From contig NZ_JAUSTU010000004.1 in the NCBI RefSeq assembly GCF_030813005.1, forward strand, positions 176,706 to 240,705: 64,000 nt of DNA. Reading direction: 5' to 3'. Shown here one piece after another: positions 8,471 through 15,125 of this stretch (the stretch's first letter is position 1; each line of letters opens with the position of its first letter). The translations under genes and the position numbers were made by a program. The notes under the pieces are model-generated. The model saw nothing but the letters and a program-made list of their open reading frames with translations. It made no database searches and was not told where the DNA came from. The stretch comes from Robertmurraya andreesenii (GTDB lineage: Bacteria; Bacillota; Bacilli; Bacillales; Cytobacillaceae).

Positions 8471-9108
8471 TAATCTTTTTTAAATTTTTCATCGTATTCC
8501 TGAATTGCTTTTCCGTAGTACAATTCTTCTCCTTTTAGTCGTGCCTCAATAGCTTTTTCTAAGGTGTCATATATCCCTAAATAAATATTTTTACCTTTAT
8601 ACCCTAATTGTGCCATATACTTAGTTTTGTCTTTGTACTTCTTTGTAGTAACTCCTTTTACACCAGTCGTATTATTTTTTTGTATATCCTTTTTTAAAAA
8701 TGGGACAAATAATTCATCAAAAGTATGCACGGTTTGAGCCTTTTTCATGGACTTACTTCTCGATTCGTTTTGCAGACAGCCACATGATTTTTTTGTACCG
8801 TCACGCAAATAATAACTTTGCACATCTATAGTATTTCCGCAATCACATTTGCATGTCCAAACAGCTTTTTTATTGATTGTCCCTTTTAACTCAACAACTG
8901 TAAGCCGCCCAAATCGCTGACCCTTTAAATCAATTACTGTTCCGCACCCACAATGTGAAGCAGTACCATCATTAAGGTATGCGGTTTTCACAATTCTAGT
9001 ATTTCCGCAATCACAGAGGCAGAGCCAAGTTTTAGCTCTACCCTTTTTCCCGTGATACTCTTTAACAACTAATTTTCCAAACCGTTTACCAATCATTTCA
9101 TTATTCAT
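8470..9108 (-). CDS. AP2/zinc-ribbon DNA-binding protein, homing-endonuclease-associated type
   Basis: 212 residues. Two repeats of an IGxRFGKLxV...WxCxCDCGN ribbon unit occupy residues about 5-55 and 60-115, each ending in a Cys-Gly-Cys pair. A C-terminal AP2-like DNA-binding domain follows (TGVKGVTTKKYKDK, then YLGIYDTLEKAIEAR). Such proteins are spread on phages and mobile elements and often accompany HNH nucleases, but no HNH motif is seen here. AT-rich relative to the phage backbone. It is the last gene of the self-regulated operon starting near 9900 and has its own terminator. Confidence 0.8.
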   Translation of the reverse strand: MNNEMIGKRFGKLVVKEYHGKKGRAKTWLCLCDCGNTRIVKTAYLNDGTASHCGCGTVIDLKGQRFGRLTVVELKGTINKKAVWTCKCDCGNTIDVQSYYLRDGTKKSCGCLQNESRSKSMKKAQTVHTFDELFVPFLKKDIQKNNTTGVKGVTTKKYKDKTKYMAQLGYKGKNIYLGIYDTLEKAIEARLKGEELYYGKAIQEYDEKFKKD

Positions 9109-9118
9109 TTTTTCTTAA

Positions 9119-9475
9119 CTACCAAACGGGGTTCTCTTCGCTCAAGAACCAAACCTCATTAAATTTTTCTTTGTGGGCATTTTCGTATGCTGTAAAAAAT
9201 TCTTGGTCTGTGCAAGGAGCCATTTCATCGTGCAGATTTTCTCTAATTTCATCATCCATGTGTTCTACAGCTTGAGCAAAATCAATTTCAACACCATTTA
9301 AATTCTTAACCATCTTTCTAACCTCCAAATTATTTTTATGTAAGACCCATGTTTTCCCGATTTTTTTAGCTTCTAGTTTTCCTGATGCACACATATTTTT
9401 TACGGTTCCTGGAGCTAGTCCGAGGATTTCAGCAGCTTCTTCCACACCGATTATGTCATGTAACAAATAAATCAT
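9119..9475 (-). CDS. HTH protein (excisionase-type fold), possible operon autoregulator
   Basis: 118 residues from ATG 9475 (a TTG at 9466 is an alternative with better spacing to AAGGA). The N-terminus is a MerR/excisionase-like HTH (VEEAAEILGLAPGTVKNMC, then KIGKTWVLHK; residues about 10-50). The C-terminus has a segment I recall from short accessory proteins on plasmids and phages (MDDEIRENLHDEMAPCTDQE). It lies directly downstream of a small acidic protein gene, with palindromic operators at the operon promoter. This is the layout of anti-CRISPR-associated (aca) regulators, but also of ordinary autoregulated pairs. Assignment to either is inference. Confidence 0.7.
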   Translation of the reverse strand: MIYLLHDIIGVEEAAEILGLAPGTVKNMCASGKLEAKKIGKTWVLHKNNLEVRKMVKNLNGVEIDFAQAVEHMDDEIRENLHDEMAPCTDQEFFTAYENAHKEKFNEVWFLSEENPVW

Positions 9476-9483
9476 TCCTTCTC

Positions 9484-9882
9484 TTATATTAACTCAATTA
9501 CTACCGCATCAACGATTCTAATTTCGTTATCGTCGCTCCAGTCTAAGTCTGTATACGTGCTGTTCCCTGCAATTATCGCCTTAGTAAAACCCATATATAA
9601 ATCAGTAGCAACTACAGCCTTCTCAATTCTTTCGGCTAATTCCTTAATATCTTCTTCGACTGTATCGTTGTCTAAATAGTCAGTTCTTACTTCTATTGCG
9701 CAAGTGCCACCGGCCTTTAAACCTGTTGTATAATAAGTTGAGCAATCTTCTTCTCTGTCCCACTCGTATGACTGTCTGCAAGTATCCCCAATATTATAGT
9801 TTTCATCATCCGTTAAAGACCTAACACCAGCAAATCTATAGCCTTCTTCATAAATTTTTCTCGCAGCTTCTAAGTAGTTCAT
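9484..9882 (-). CDS. Small acidic protein of unknown function; candidate anti-defence protein
   Basis: 132 residues from ATG 9882 (GGAGG 8 bases upstream; an ATG at 9888 lies too close). Highly acidic, with a Cys-containing middle (EEDCSTYYTTGLKAGGTCAIEV) and a C-terminal DWSDDNEIRIVDAVVIEL strand. I recognise no enzyme motif. It is first in an operon with two palindromic operators in its promoter and is followed by an HTH gene, which fits a small acidic inhibitor such as an anti-CRISPR or anti-restriction protein. That function is speculative. Confidence 0.7.
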   Translation of the reverse strand: MNYLEAARKIYEEGYRFAGVRSLTDDENYNIGDTCRQSYEWDREEDCSTYYTTGLKAGGTCAIEVRTDYLDNDTVEEDIKELAERIEKAVVATDLYMGFTKAIIAGNSTYTDLDWSDDNEIRIVDAVVIELI

Positions 9883-9902
9883 TATCATTCCCTCCCTCTT
9901 TT

Positions 9903-9957
9903 ATGCGTTATCGCATTTCCTATTTATAATATATCACATGCGTTATCGCATTGTAAA
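9903..9957 (-). promoter_or_regulatory. Promoter with two identical 14-bp palindromic operators
   Basis: ATGCGTTATCGCAT occurs twice, at 9903-9916 and 9938-9951. On the minus strand the upstream copy fills the spacer between TTTACA (9952-9957) and TATATT (9928-9933), and the downstream copy lies just past the expected start of transcription. A repressor bound at both would block the promoter, most likely the HTH protein of the same operon (9119-9475). Confidence 0.75.
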
Positions 9958-10023
9958 GTATTATTATAAACTTTTCGAAATTTTTTTTTTGACAATTAAG
10001 TGACATTAAAGGAAAATCCTGAT

Positions 10024-10062
10024 AAAAAAGAGAACCCTCTTATTAAAGAAAGGAGGGTTCTC
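10024..10062 (-). terminator. Perfect hairpin: minus-strand terminator overlapping a plus-strand RBS
   Basis: A perfect 10-bp stem (GAGAACCCTC/GAGGGTTCTC) is followed on the minus strand by six T residues. On the plus strand the same hairpin contains the GGAGG of the 10064-10252 gene, so it could also hide that ribosome-binding site. Confidence 0.75.
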
Positions 10063-10063
10063 G

Positions 10064-10252
10064 ATGATTAAATGCCCAGTTTGTCGTCGTATGTTTATTA
10101 ACAAAGACAGGGTTGTACTAGATATTTATAACAGCATAACCCATCAAGATTGCTTTACGGGACACGTATCAACGATTAAAGACTTTAGTAGTTACAGCAA
10201 TATCATCAACAGCTACAGTATATTTGCGGATGTAAAAAGCCCTACTCGCTAA
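10064..10252 (+). CDS. Small zinc-binding protein, function unknown
   Basis: 62 residues on the plus strand, ATG 10064 with GGAGG upstream. A CPVC pair (residues 4-7) and an HQDC pair (28-31) form a likely single zinc site; the rest is unrecognised (IKDFSSYSNIINSYSIF). It runs against all neighbours and lies between two minus-strand terminators, an accessory-gene position. Its own promoter is not clear; a TTGACA lies about 75 bases upstream but no good -10 follows it. Confidence 0.65.
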   Translation: MIKCPVCRRMFINKDRVVLDIYNSITHQDCFTGHVSTIKDFSSYSNIINSYSIFADVKSPTR

Positions 10253-10264
10253 TGAGAAGGGCTT
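10234..10264 (-). terminator. Terminator downstream of the 10284-10589 gene
   Basis: AAGCCCT/AGGGCTT stem followed by a T5 run on the minus strand. It overlaps the end of the plus-strand small gene. Confidence 0.7.
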
Positions 10265-10283
10265 CCGAATTTCAGGCGGTTGG

Positions 10284-10589
10284 TCATCGACTGCTACTAA
10301 TATATTTCAACGGGCTGCTCCCCGCCTCATTGTCCTCGATAGTCCTGCGTTGCCTATCGCTGTGTATCGGCCGTTCAGTATTCCGCGTTTTCCACGGAGT
10401 TGCATCCGTCACCTCCTCGTACAAGCAAAGCGTCGCCAGCCGGTCGAGCTGCGTATGGTCCGGCCGCTGACCTACGGTCACGACGTATTCATCCGTCAGC
10501 GCTTCAATCGCCTTAAATCGTTGCTCACGCGGTAGGTTGCCCGCCTTTGTTTGCGTCCATAGTTCGTCGATTCGTTCGTTTAAGTTCAT
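10284..10589 (-). CDS. Conserved small phage protein, function unknown
   Basis: 101 residues from ATG 10589 with GGAG 8 bases upstream. The sequence is charged and helical, with a central region (DRLATLCLYEEVTD) followed by T..E.P..S..Q, which resembles short hypothetical proteins common in Bacillus phages. No catalytic motif. It directly follows the PP-loop gene with no gap and is the last gene of its operon before the terminator at 10234-10264. Confidence 0.7.
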   Translation of the reverse strand: MNLNERIDELWTQTKAGNLPREQRFKAIEALTDEYVVTVGQRPDHTQLDRLATLCLYEEVTDATPWKTRNTERPIHSDRQRRTIEDNEAGSSPLKYISSSR

Positions 10590-11396
10590 TTATTCGTCTC
10601 CTCTCGGATTGCCGTCGTCAACAAAGCAACCACAACCGCCAATGTCCGTCATATCGATTTCTTGTTTCGCTTCTATGTCCTCGCGTAACTGGCGAAGTGT
10701 GTACGGAAAGCTCCGTCTAACACCGCCAACTTTGCGCTCCTTTTTCATCATAGACACGTCCTTGCCCGTACGGTCGCGGAACTCCTGCTCGAGCGCCTCA
10801 TACTGAGCGAACCTGTCCGGCATTTGTGATAAGAGGTTCGCGAAGTGACCGTGTCCGGCGCGACAACAGAACCCGCCGCAGTTGTTATGCGAGAAACCTA
10901 GTTTATAAAGTCTCGGAGTCTCTATTCCTATTAGATTAAGTTCAGCCAGCATTTCTTCTTTCGATAGTAACGGCTCTTCACACAGCGGAAACTCGACGCG
11001 GTAGGGAGCCCAGTTCTTTCTCGGTGCTAATGTACGATGTTCCTCCGTCCAATCAATTCCGAGGTATAATATGCACTCATCCGGCGAATAATTCTCGTCA
11101 ATCCAATTTCGAGCTGCCTCTTGCTTCAATCGCTTGGAACACGGTGCATATCGAGAATTGCCGAGGTACTTATCGTCGAAATATACGTCGAACGGCGTGC
11201 GTCCGTCGGCAATTTTTACAAATTCGACACCCATTTCCGCAACAGTTTCGTCTATGAATCTATATAAATCCTCGTCCTCCACGAGCGTGTCGGTAAACAT
11301 GAGAATTACGTTTTCTTTCCCATACGCCTTAATCACCCGTTTTGCAGTCGCCCAACTTCCTATTCCACCACTATAAAATACGATATGTTTAGTCAA
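10590..11396 (-). CDS. PP-loop ATPase, PAPS reductase/DndC-like
   Basis: 268 residues. The N-terminal SGGIGSWATA (residues 9-18) is the PP-loop that binds ATP/PAPS in adenine nucleotide alpha-hydrolases. TDTLVEDEDLYRF follows, as in PAPS reductases and DndC, and there are several Cys pairs (NNCGGFCC, GGCGC) that could bind a metal cluster. DndC-type enzymes act in DNA phosphorothioation, while phage homologues are of unsettled role (nucleic-acid modification or sulphur transfer). No DndA/B/D/E genes are in the window. Start is TTG 11396 behind GGAAGGGGAG, overlapping the upstream regulator. Confidence 0.82.
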   Translation of the reverse strand: MTKHIVFYSGGIGSWATAKRVIKAYGKENVILMFTDTLVEDEDLYRFIDETVAEMGVEFVKIADGRTPFDVYFDDKYLGNSRYAPCSKRLKQEAARNWIDENYSPDECILYLGIDWTEEHRTLAPRKNWAPYRVEFPLCEEPLLSKEEMLAELNLIGIETPRLYKLGFSHNNCGGFCCRAGHGHFANLLSQMPDRFAQYEALEQEFRDRTGKDVSMMKKERKVGGVRRSFPYTLRQLREDIEAKQEIDMTDIGGCGCFVDDGNPRGDE

Positions 11397-11799
11397 TATA
11401 ACGCTCCCCTTCCGTTTCGATTACTCCTAGCGAATACCCTTCGCCCATTCTCGCCCACGCTTCGTAAACACGCGCTACCTTCGCCGTCGCCACGCTAATC
11501 AGCCGATTCACCGTTTGCTTGCTGATGCCGAGCTCGTCCGCTGTCTCTACTTGCGTATATTCTTCCTCGAAAACTAGCGCCAGGGCTTGTCGCTGCCTAT
11601 CCGTCAAGCCTGCGCGCTCAATCGCCGTTGCTAAGTCGACAAGTATCACAATCGCGTTATAGTCGCCGGCGTATTGCCGTTGCACCAATGCGTTATAGTC
11701 GCCGAGTAGCTGGCGCACGCCATCGGCGGAATCTAGCGCATGATACTTCGCTTCGAGCGTGCGTTCCTTTGCGTTTAAGTCCGTTTTAACTGCGCCCAT
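11389..11799 (-). CDS. Sigma-70 region-4-like phage regulator
   Basis: 136 residues. The C-terminal half is a region-4-type HTH: LTDRQRQALALVFEEEYTQV then TADELGISKQTVNRLI (about 65-105). The N-terminal half is helical and lacks a region 2. Phage proteins of this ArpU/late-regulator-like type control late transcription. It lies early in the operon leading towards terminase. ATG 11799 has TAGGAGGG upstream; the 3' end overlaps the PP-loop gene by 8 bases. Confidence 0.78.
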   Translation of the reverse strand: MGAVKTDLNAKERTLEAKYHALDSADGVRQLLGDYNALVQRQYAGDYNAIVILVDLATAIERAGLTDRQRQALALVFEEEYTQVETADELGISKQTVNRLISVATAKVARVYEAWARMGEGYSLGVIETEGERYID

Positions 11800-12372
11800 C
11801 TAACGCCCTCCTACTTCGTATTTGCCGTTAATTTCCTTGTTATAACGCCGTTGTGTCGGCTTGTCTTTCCACAGGTGTAAAACAAAGTGGATAGCGCCAT
11901 CTTCAACCGTTCTACATTCGCGATACCGACGATAATCTATCTCGAATTTATGGCCGTCGATTTCGACGTGACAACGTGGCATATTTACTCGGCAATGTGC
12001 ACAATCTTCGAATTCATAGATGTTATATTTTCCATATTTACTGCGCCATCCGCCTTCTTTCGTAATTTCTAAGCCGATCATTCCGTAGCCTTCGCCGATA
12101 ATTTTTCCAGTCGAACGAAACGGCCGATAAAAGTCGCTACCGAGAAATTCGAGGTAATCGTCGAAGTTAAATTCTGGCGCCGACGGATTCTTGATGCGTG
12201 CCTCATACGCTCGGCATACGTTATTTGACGGAAGCACATCGACACCTTGTTTGTCGCACGGTTGATAGCCTTCTCCGACCGGGCAATGAACGCAGTTCTT
12301 ACACGTATATCGAGCGCCGTATTCGCCGTTATATTCGAGCGATTTCATTAACGCATGGTCAATCGTCGTCAT
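11800..12372 (-). CDS. Hypothetical Cys-rich phage protein
   Basis: 190 residues. Cysteines are grouped at the N-terminus (CKNCVHC, then C...C near 40-55) and around residues 123-135 (CAHCRVNMPRC), suggesting two metal sites. I do not recognise the family. It overlaps the upstream methylase-fold gene (ATGA) and abuts the sigma-like gene, so it is translated as part of the same operon. Confidence 0.7.
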   Translation of the reverse strand: MTTIDHALMKSLEYNGEYGARYTCKNCVHCPVGEGYQPCDKQGVDVLPSNNVCRAYEARIKNPSAPEFNFDDYLEFLGSDFYRPFRSTGKIIGEGYGMIGLEITKEGGWRSKYGKYNIYEFEDCAHCRVNMPRCHVEIDGHKFEIDYRRYRECRTVEDGAIHFVLHLWKDKPTQRRYNKEINGKYEVGGR

Positions 12373-13100
12373 TTCGTATCAACTCCGCAAAGCGCATAGA
12401 ATAACCGTGTAAAATCGCTAACTTCTCCTCGTGGCACGTGATTCGTAATATGTTCCGGCATTACTTCAGGCGACTCGACTAACGGCGTATAGCGTTCCTC
12501 GACCCATTCAACCGATAAATGCTGCGCTACTTCGTCCGAATATGGCATTACGTTTAGTGACGAAAATCCGAGGTGATTATCGGTGTCATTCTGAACGAAA
12601 AACGCTCCGTATGATTTGCGGGTCAGTACGTCGCAGTGGATAATAACTGCGTTCATGCCTCGGATTAACATATTAAACAGTAAAAACGGTATCGCACGGT
12701 CGCTGAGTTCCTCGCATGTGTATACGTACCATGACGGCCGGTAATCAAACGGCGAGTGCTTATAACGGTCGCGATTCCACGCGGTAATAGTCATTCCGCC
12801 AGTTCCGGCGCAAGGATCGTAGTGACTACCGTCATAATCGTCTGCCCCGACTAATTGCGTAATTAACTCATTGACACTACGAGGTGTAAAGTCCTGCTTC
12901 TTTACCTTTCGGTCTGCATGTTCCTCCTGGAAATATTCGTGGAACCAATCGTAATTAACGTCGTAGTCGAATAACTCAAGGAATTTCGCGAATAGCGTTT
13001 CTCGGCGTCCCCTATCGTATAAAATCTCCATTAATCGCGTCGGCGCCTGATAACTATCGTTTATACCAAGTAACTCGTTGATTTGCTTCGTTCTGTTCAA
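12369..13100 (-). CDS. N-6 DNA methylase-fold protein lacking the catalytic NPPY motif
   Basis: 243 residues. The type I HsdM-like entry motif (DFTPRSVNELI) and SAM-binding motif I (DPCAGTGGMTITAW, about 98-111) are clear. FNMLIRGMNAV and a following HCDVLTR match motifs II-III. Where NPPF/Y should follow there is only LNVMPYSDE, so the catalytic motif is missing. I recall phage relatives with the same loss, so this is a family trait rather than fresh decay. It may bind DNA or SAM or mask sites rather than methylate. TTG 13100 start. Confidence 0.78.
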   Translation of the reverse strand: MNRTKQINELLGINDSYQAPTRLMEILYDRGRRETLFAKFLELFDYDVNYDWFHEYFQEEHADRKVKKQDFTPRSVNELITQLVGADDYDGSHYDPCAGTGGMTITAWNRDRYKHSPFDYRPSWYVYTCEELSDRAIPFLLFNMLIRGMNAVIIHCDVLTRKSYGAFFVQNDTDNHLGFSSLNVMPYSDEVAQHLSVEWVEERYTPLVESPEVMPEHITNHVPRGEVSDFTRLFYALCGVDTK

Positions 13101-13129
13101 TTTATCGCCCTCTTTCGTTTATTTTTCGT

Positions 13130-13158
13130 TTGACATTGCGTCTATAATCGTTTATACT
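13130..13158 (+). promoter_or_regulatory. Strong SigA-type promoter for the 13190 gene
   Basis: TTGACA (13130-13135), 17-base spacer, TATACT (13153-13158), on the plus strand against the surrounding transcription. It is followed by an untranslated leader and GGAGG. Confidence 0.85.
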
Positions 13159-13189
13159 TGAGATAACAAATGAATCGGAGGCGTTATAT

Positions 13190-13411
13190 ATGGCGAAAGT
13201 AATTAGTTTTAATGAACGGCTAGCCGCGAAAAAGGAATCGAAGAAAGATGGCGAATTGAAAGAGTTCTTCTTGACGCAAATTCTTCCGTACCTAACTCGT
13301 GGAGAAAAACTCGCAATTGTTAAGGCTATGGAAGAAGGCGACGCAAAAACCTACTTTGAAATTACCGAACCTATTCTTCGACGAAACGCACTATACGAAG
13401 CTAACCGTTAA
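13190..13411 (+). CDS. Small plus-strand accessory (moron) protein
   Basis: 73 residues from ATG 13190 with CGGAGG upstream. Charged and helical (FNERLAAKKESKKDGELKEF...RGEKLAIVKAMEEGD); no motif recognised. It has its own near-consensus promoter and its own terminator within 300 bases and is oriented against the lytic operon, the hallmarks of a gene expressed from the prophage. A role in lysogenic conversion or phage exclusion is possible but not shown. Confidence 0.8.
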   Translation: MAKVISFNERLAAKKESKKDGELKEFFLTQILPYLTRGEKLAIVKAMEEGDAKTYFEITEPILRRNALYEANR

Positions 13412-13433
13412 TCATTCCGCGGTTAGCTTTTTA
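13399..13433 (+). terminator. Terminator of the 13190 gene
   Basis: AGCTAACCG/CGGTTAGCT stem followed by T5 on the plus strand; the stop codon lies in the loop. Confidence 0.85.
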
Positions 13434-13642
13434 ATATACATTTCCTCGAACTCCAACCGTTCACTTTCCATAATTGAGTCGTATCGACCTTTTCCCCTTA
13501 AACGCCGATAGTCCTCCCATTTACGGCTAATCCACGCCATATACTCCCATGTTTTCCACTCGTCGCCATCCGTCAGGCCATGTTCCGCGCAGTACGCTTT
13601 AAAATACGGCTGACAATGCGATAAATTAGTCACTATCGCCAT
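13412..13642 (-). CDS. Hypothetical small protein
   Basis: 76 residues from ATG 13642. Aromatic-rich (WKTWEYMAWISRKWEDYRRL) with an acidic helical end. Not recognised. It converges on the plus-strand small gene and ends at that gene's terminator. Ribosome-binding site is weak (GGGTGG). Confidence 0.6.
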   Translation of the reverse strand: MAIVTNLSHCQPYFKAYCAEHGLTDGDEWKTWEYMAWISRKWEDYRRLRGKGRYDSIMESERLEFEEMYIKKLTAE

Positions 13643-13690
13643 ATACCGCCCACCCTTGCGTCATTTTTTACAATCTCGCTTGCATTGCGT

Positions 13691-13719
13691 TTGACTATCG
13701 TCAAATTTAGTGCAATAAT
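13691..13719 (+). promoter_or_regulatory. Probable promoter for the 13743-14381 gene pair
   Basis: TTGACT, 17-base spacer, AATAAT on the plus strand, ending about 25 bases before the first gene. Confidence 0.6.
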
Positions 13720-13742
13720 ATCGTTAAATAAACCGTAGGGAC

Positions 13743-14111
13743 GTGATTCTTTTGCCATTCGAACCGTTATCCGTTGCCAGCCGTGGCGACAATGCCGTTA
13801 CTATCGATAAATACCGCCGTTTGCGCCTGTCGTCGGCAGCCATTAAAACGCTAGCCGTGACGCAATTTACGCCCGTTGTCGTGTCGGTCGACGTCGAAAA
13901 CAAACGCATAGGCATCGTCAAGCAAGAACTCGCCAAGGTGCCGAACGCGTCAACCGTTCGCCCCGACAAGCGTGGCTACCTCGGCACAGCTATCGGCAAG
14001 AAAGTTTGCGATAAACTGGCGCTGACTGACGCCGACCTGCCTGTTAAATTCGTATATGTCGGAAAGGTCGACGATGGGCCGACGTTTTGGCACACGTTTG
14101 AGCTCGCCTGA
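13743..14111 (+). CDS. Hypothetical plus-strand phage protein
   Basis: 122 residues from GTG 13743; a TTG at 13752 is better spaced from the only AGGG and may be the true start. The middle (NAVTIDKYRRLRLSSAAIKT, then KRIGIVKQEL) resembles small phage beta-barrel or AbrB-like proteins with a V.I.K...R..LS pattern, a loose resemblance only. It is first of two genes behind a plus-strand promoter in the accessory island. Confidence 0.65.
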   Translation: MILLPFEPLSVASRGDNAVTIDKYRRLRLSSAAIKTLAVTQFTPVVVSVDVENKRIGIVKQELAKVPNASTVRPDKRGYLGTAIGKKVCDKLALTDADLPVKFVYVGKVDDGPTFWHTFELA

Positions 14112-14120
14112 CTGAACCGA

Positions 14121-14381
14121 TTGACCGTAGAAATAACCCCGGATAAGACGCTCGAACTCAGCCCGCTGGCCCACGCCATGCTGCCGAAGGACTACGCCGC
14201 GCACTACAACCGCCCGTTGCAACGAATTGAAATCGGGCCGGCAGGCGAGGAAACCTTGCGGAATCCGCTCGCCCAAGCCGCCGATGCCGACCGCTTGTTT
14301 CGACGTGCCGAGCCGGGCGTGTTTACGTATAGATTCCGTATGCGTAATTGGTTAATTTTCGGACGTGATGAACGGTATTAA
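14121..14381 (+). CDS. Hypothetical small plus-strand protein
   Basis: 86 residues from TTG 14121, 9 bases after the previous gene. Codon use is like the phage backbone and the frame stays open, but no clear ribosome-binding site or motif is seen. Its last 30 bases overlap the methyltransferase remnant on the other strand, so the 3' end may have been extended by that insertion or deletion event. Confidence 0.5.
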   Translation: MTVEITPDKTLELSPLAHAMLPKDYAAHYNRPLQRIEIGPAGEETLRNPLAQAADADRLFRRAEPGVFTYRFRMRNWLIFGRDERY

Positions 14382-14529
14382 CTTGCGTGCGATGGCGACG
14401 ATTACGTTCACCGTGACGGCGTTGCCCGCCCGTTTGGCTTGCGAGTGTTGCCGATATGCCGTCCGCATCATAGACGCGGTTGCCTTGCATATTTTTATCG
14501 ATATAGCCGATTTGTTTTAAGTCGCTCAA
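14352..14529 (-). pseudogene. Remnant of a C5-cytosine DNA methyltransferase, frameshifted
   Basis: From ATG 14529 the frame gives GYIDKNMQGNRVYDADGISA, typical of the recognition-side part of phage Dcm-like enzymes. Immediately after, the homology continues only in a shifted frame: KRAGNAVTVNVIVAIARKL, the conserved C-terminal motif X (GN-V-VNV), ending at TAA 14352. Catalytic motifs I, IV (PCQ) and VI are absent. So an internal deletion joined the two ends and shifted the frame. The start still overlaps the upstream kinase stop as ATGA. Confidence 0.75.
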
Positions 14530-15125
14530 TTTACCGCCTCCAAACCGTTAATCTTCGCCATTATCGCGTCAACCTTCGCCTTTAACTCCTCGACCGTCCC
14601 ATCGTTGACCACTTCGTAATCTACCTCGAAGCTATCGACGTGTTGTTCCGTTTCGTGGGCGAAATCATGCACCGTAAAGTCGTCGCCAGCATCCACCGCC
14701 CTGTCCATGCGCAATTGGTCGGGCGCTGTGACGCGAATTATCGTAAAGCCATTCGCCTTCGCCCAAGCATACTCGTTTGGCTGACGCAAATCCGTAATTA
14801 CTACGCCGATATGGTCGTCGGTGCCGGCACGGTAGTCAATGATACCGTCGACCTTCCGCTCGGCATGGCGCACCCAAACGTCCGGGTCGATTTCGCGCAT
14901 AAGTTGGCCGAACGTTTGATATAACGCGCGGGGCTTCGAGAGGATACCGACGTCGGGGAACGTTTCGTGTGCCAAGCGCTTGAGTGCGTCGCCAAACGCC
15001 ACCTGGTCGAATCCGTGCGAGATATACAGGTGGTGCGCCGCCGTGTCCTTGCCCGACCGAAGCTTGCCGCAGATGGCAATTTTGGTTACGGTGATTTTGC
15101 GATTTACCTCGATTTCGTGCTTCAC
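14526..15125 (-). CDS. Deoxynucleoside monophosphate kinase
   Basis: 199 residues. Walker A GKLRSGKDTAA (about 20-30) with the G-K-x-x-S-G-K-D pattern of phage dNMP kinases. A lid/substrate region follows (QTFGQLMREIDPDVWVRHAE), then DLRQPNEYAWAK typical of the T4 gp1/dNMP kinase-like group. It should phosphorylate dNMPs to dNDPs, supplying the pathway with ThyX, dUTPase and ribonucleotide reductase in the same operon. GTG 15125 overlaps the upstream stop (GTGA) and has GGAGG upstream. Confidence 0.85.
   Translation of the reverse strand: MKHEIEVNRKITVTKIAICGKLRSGKDTAAHHLYISHGFDQVAFGDALKRLAHETFPDVGILSKPRALYQTFGQLMREIDPDVWVRHAERKVDGIIDYRAGTDDHIGVVITDLRQPNEYAWAKANGFTIIRVTAPDQLRMDRAVDAGDDFTVHDFAHETEQHVDSFEVDYEVVNDGTVEELKAKVDAIMAKINGLEAVN

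Noticed and set aside
9119..9475. Phage excisionase
   Set aside because: The HTH type fits, but it is 34 kb from the integrase, in a separately regulated operon, and has an extra C-terminal domain.
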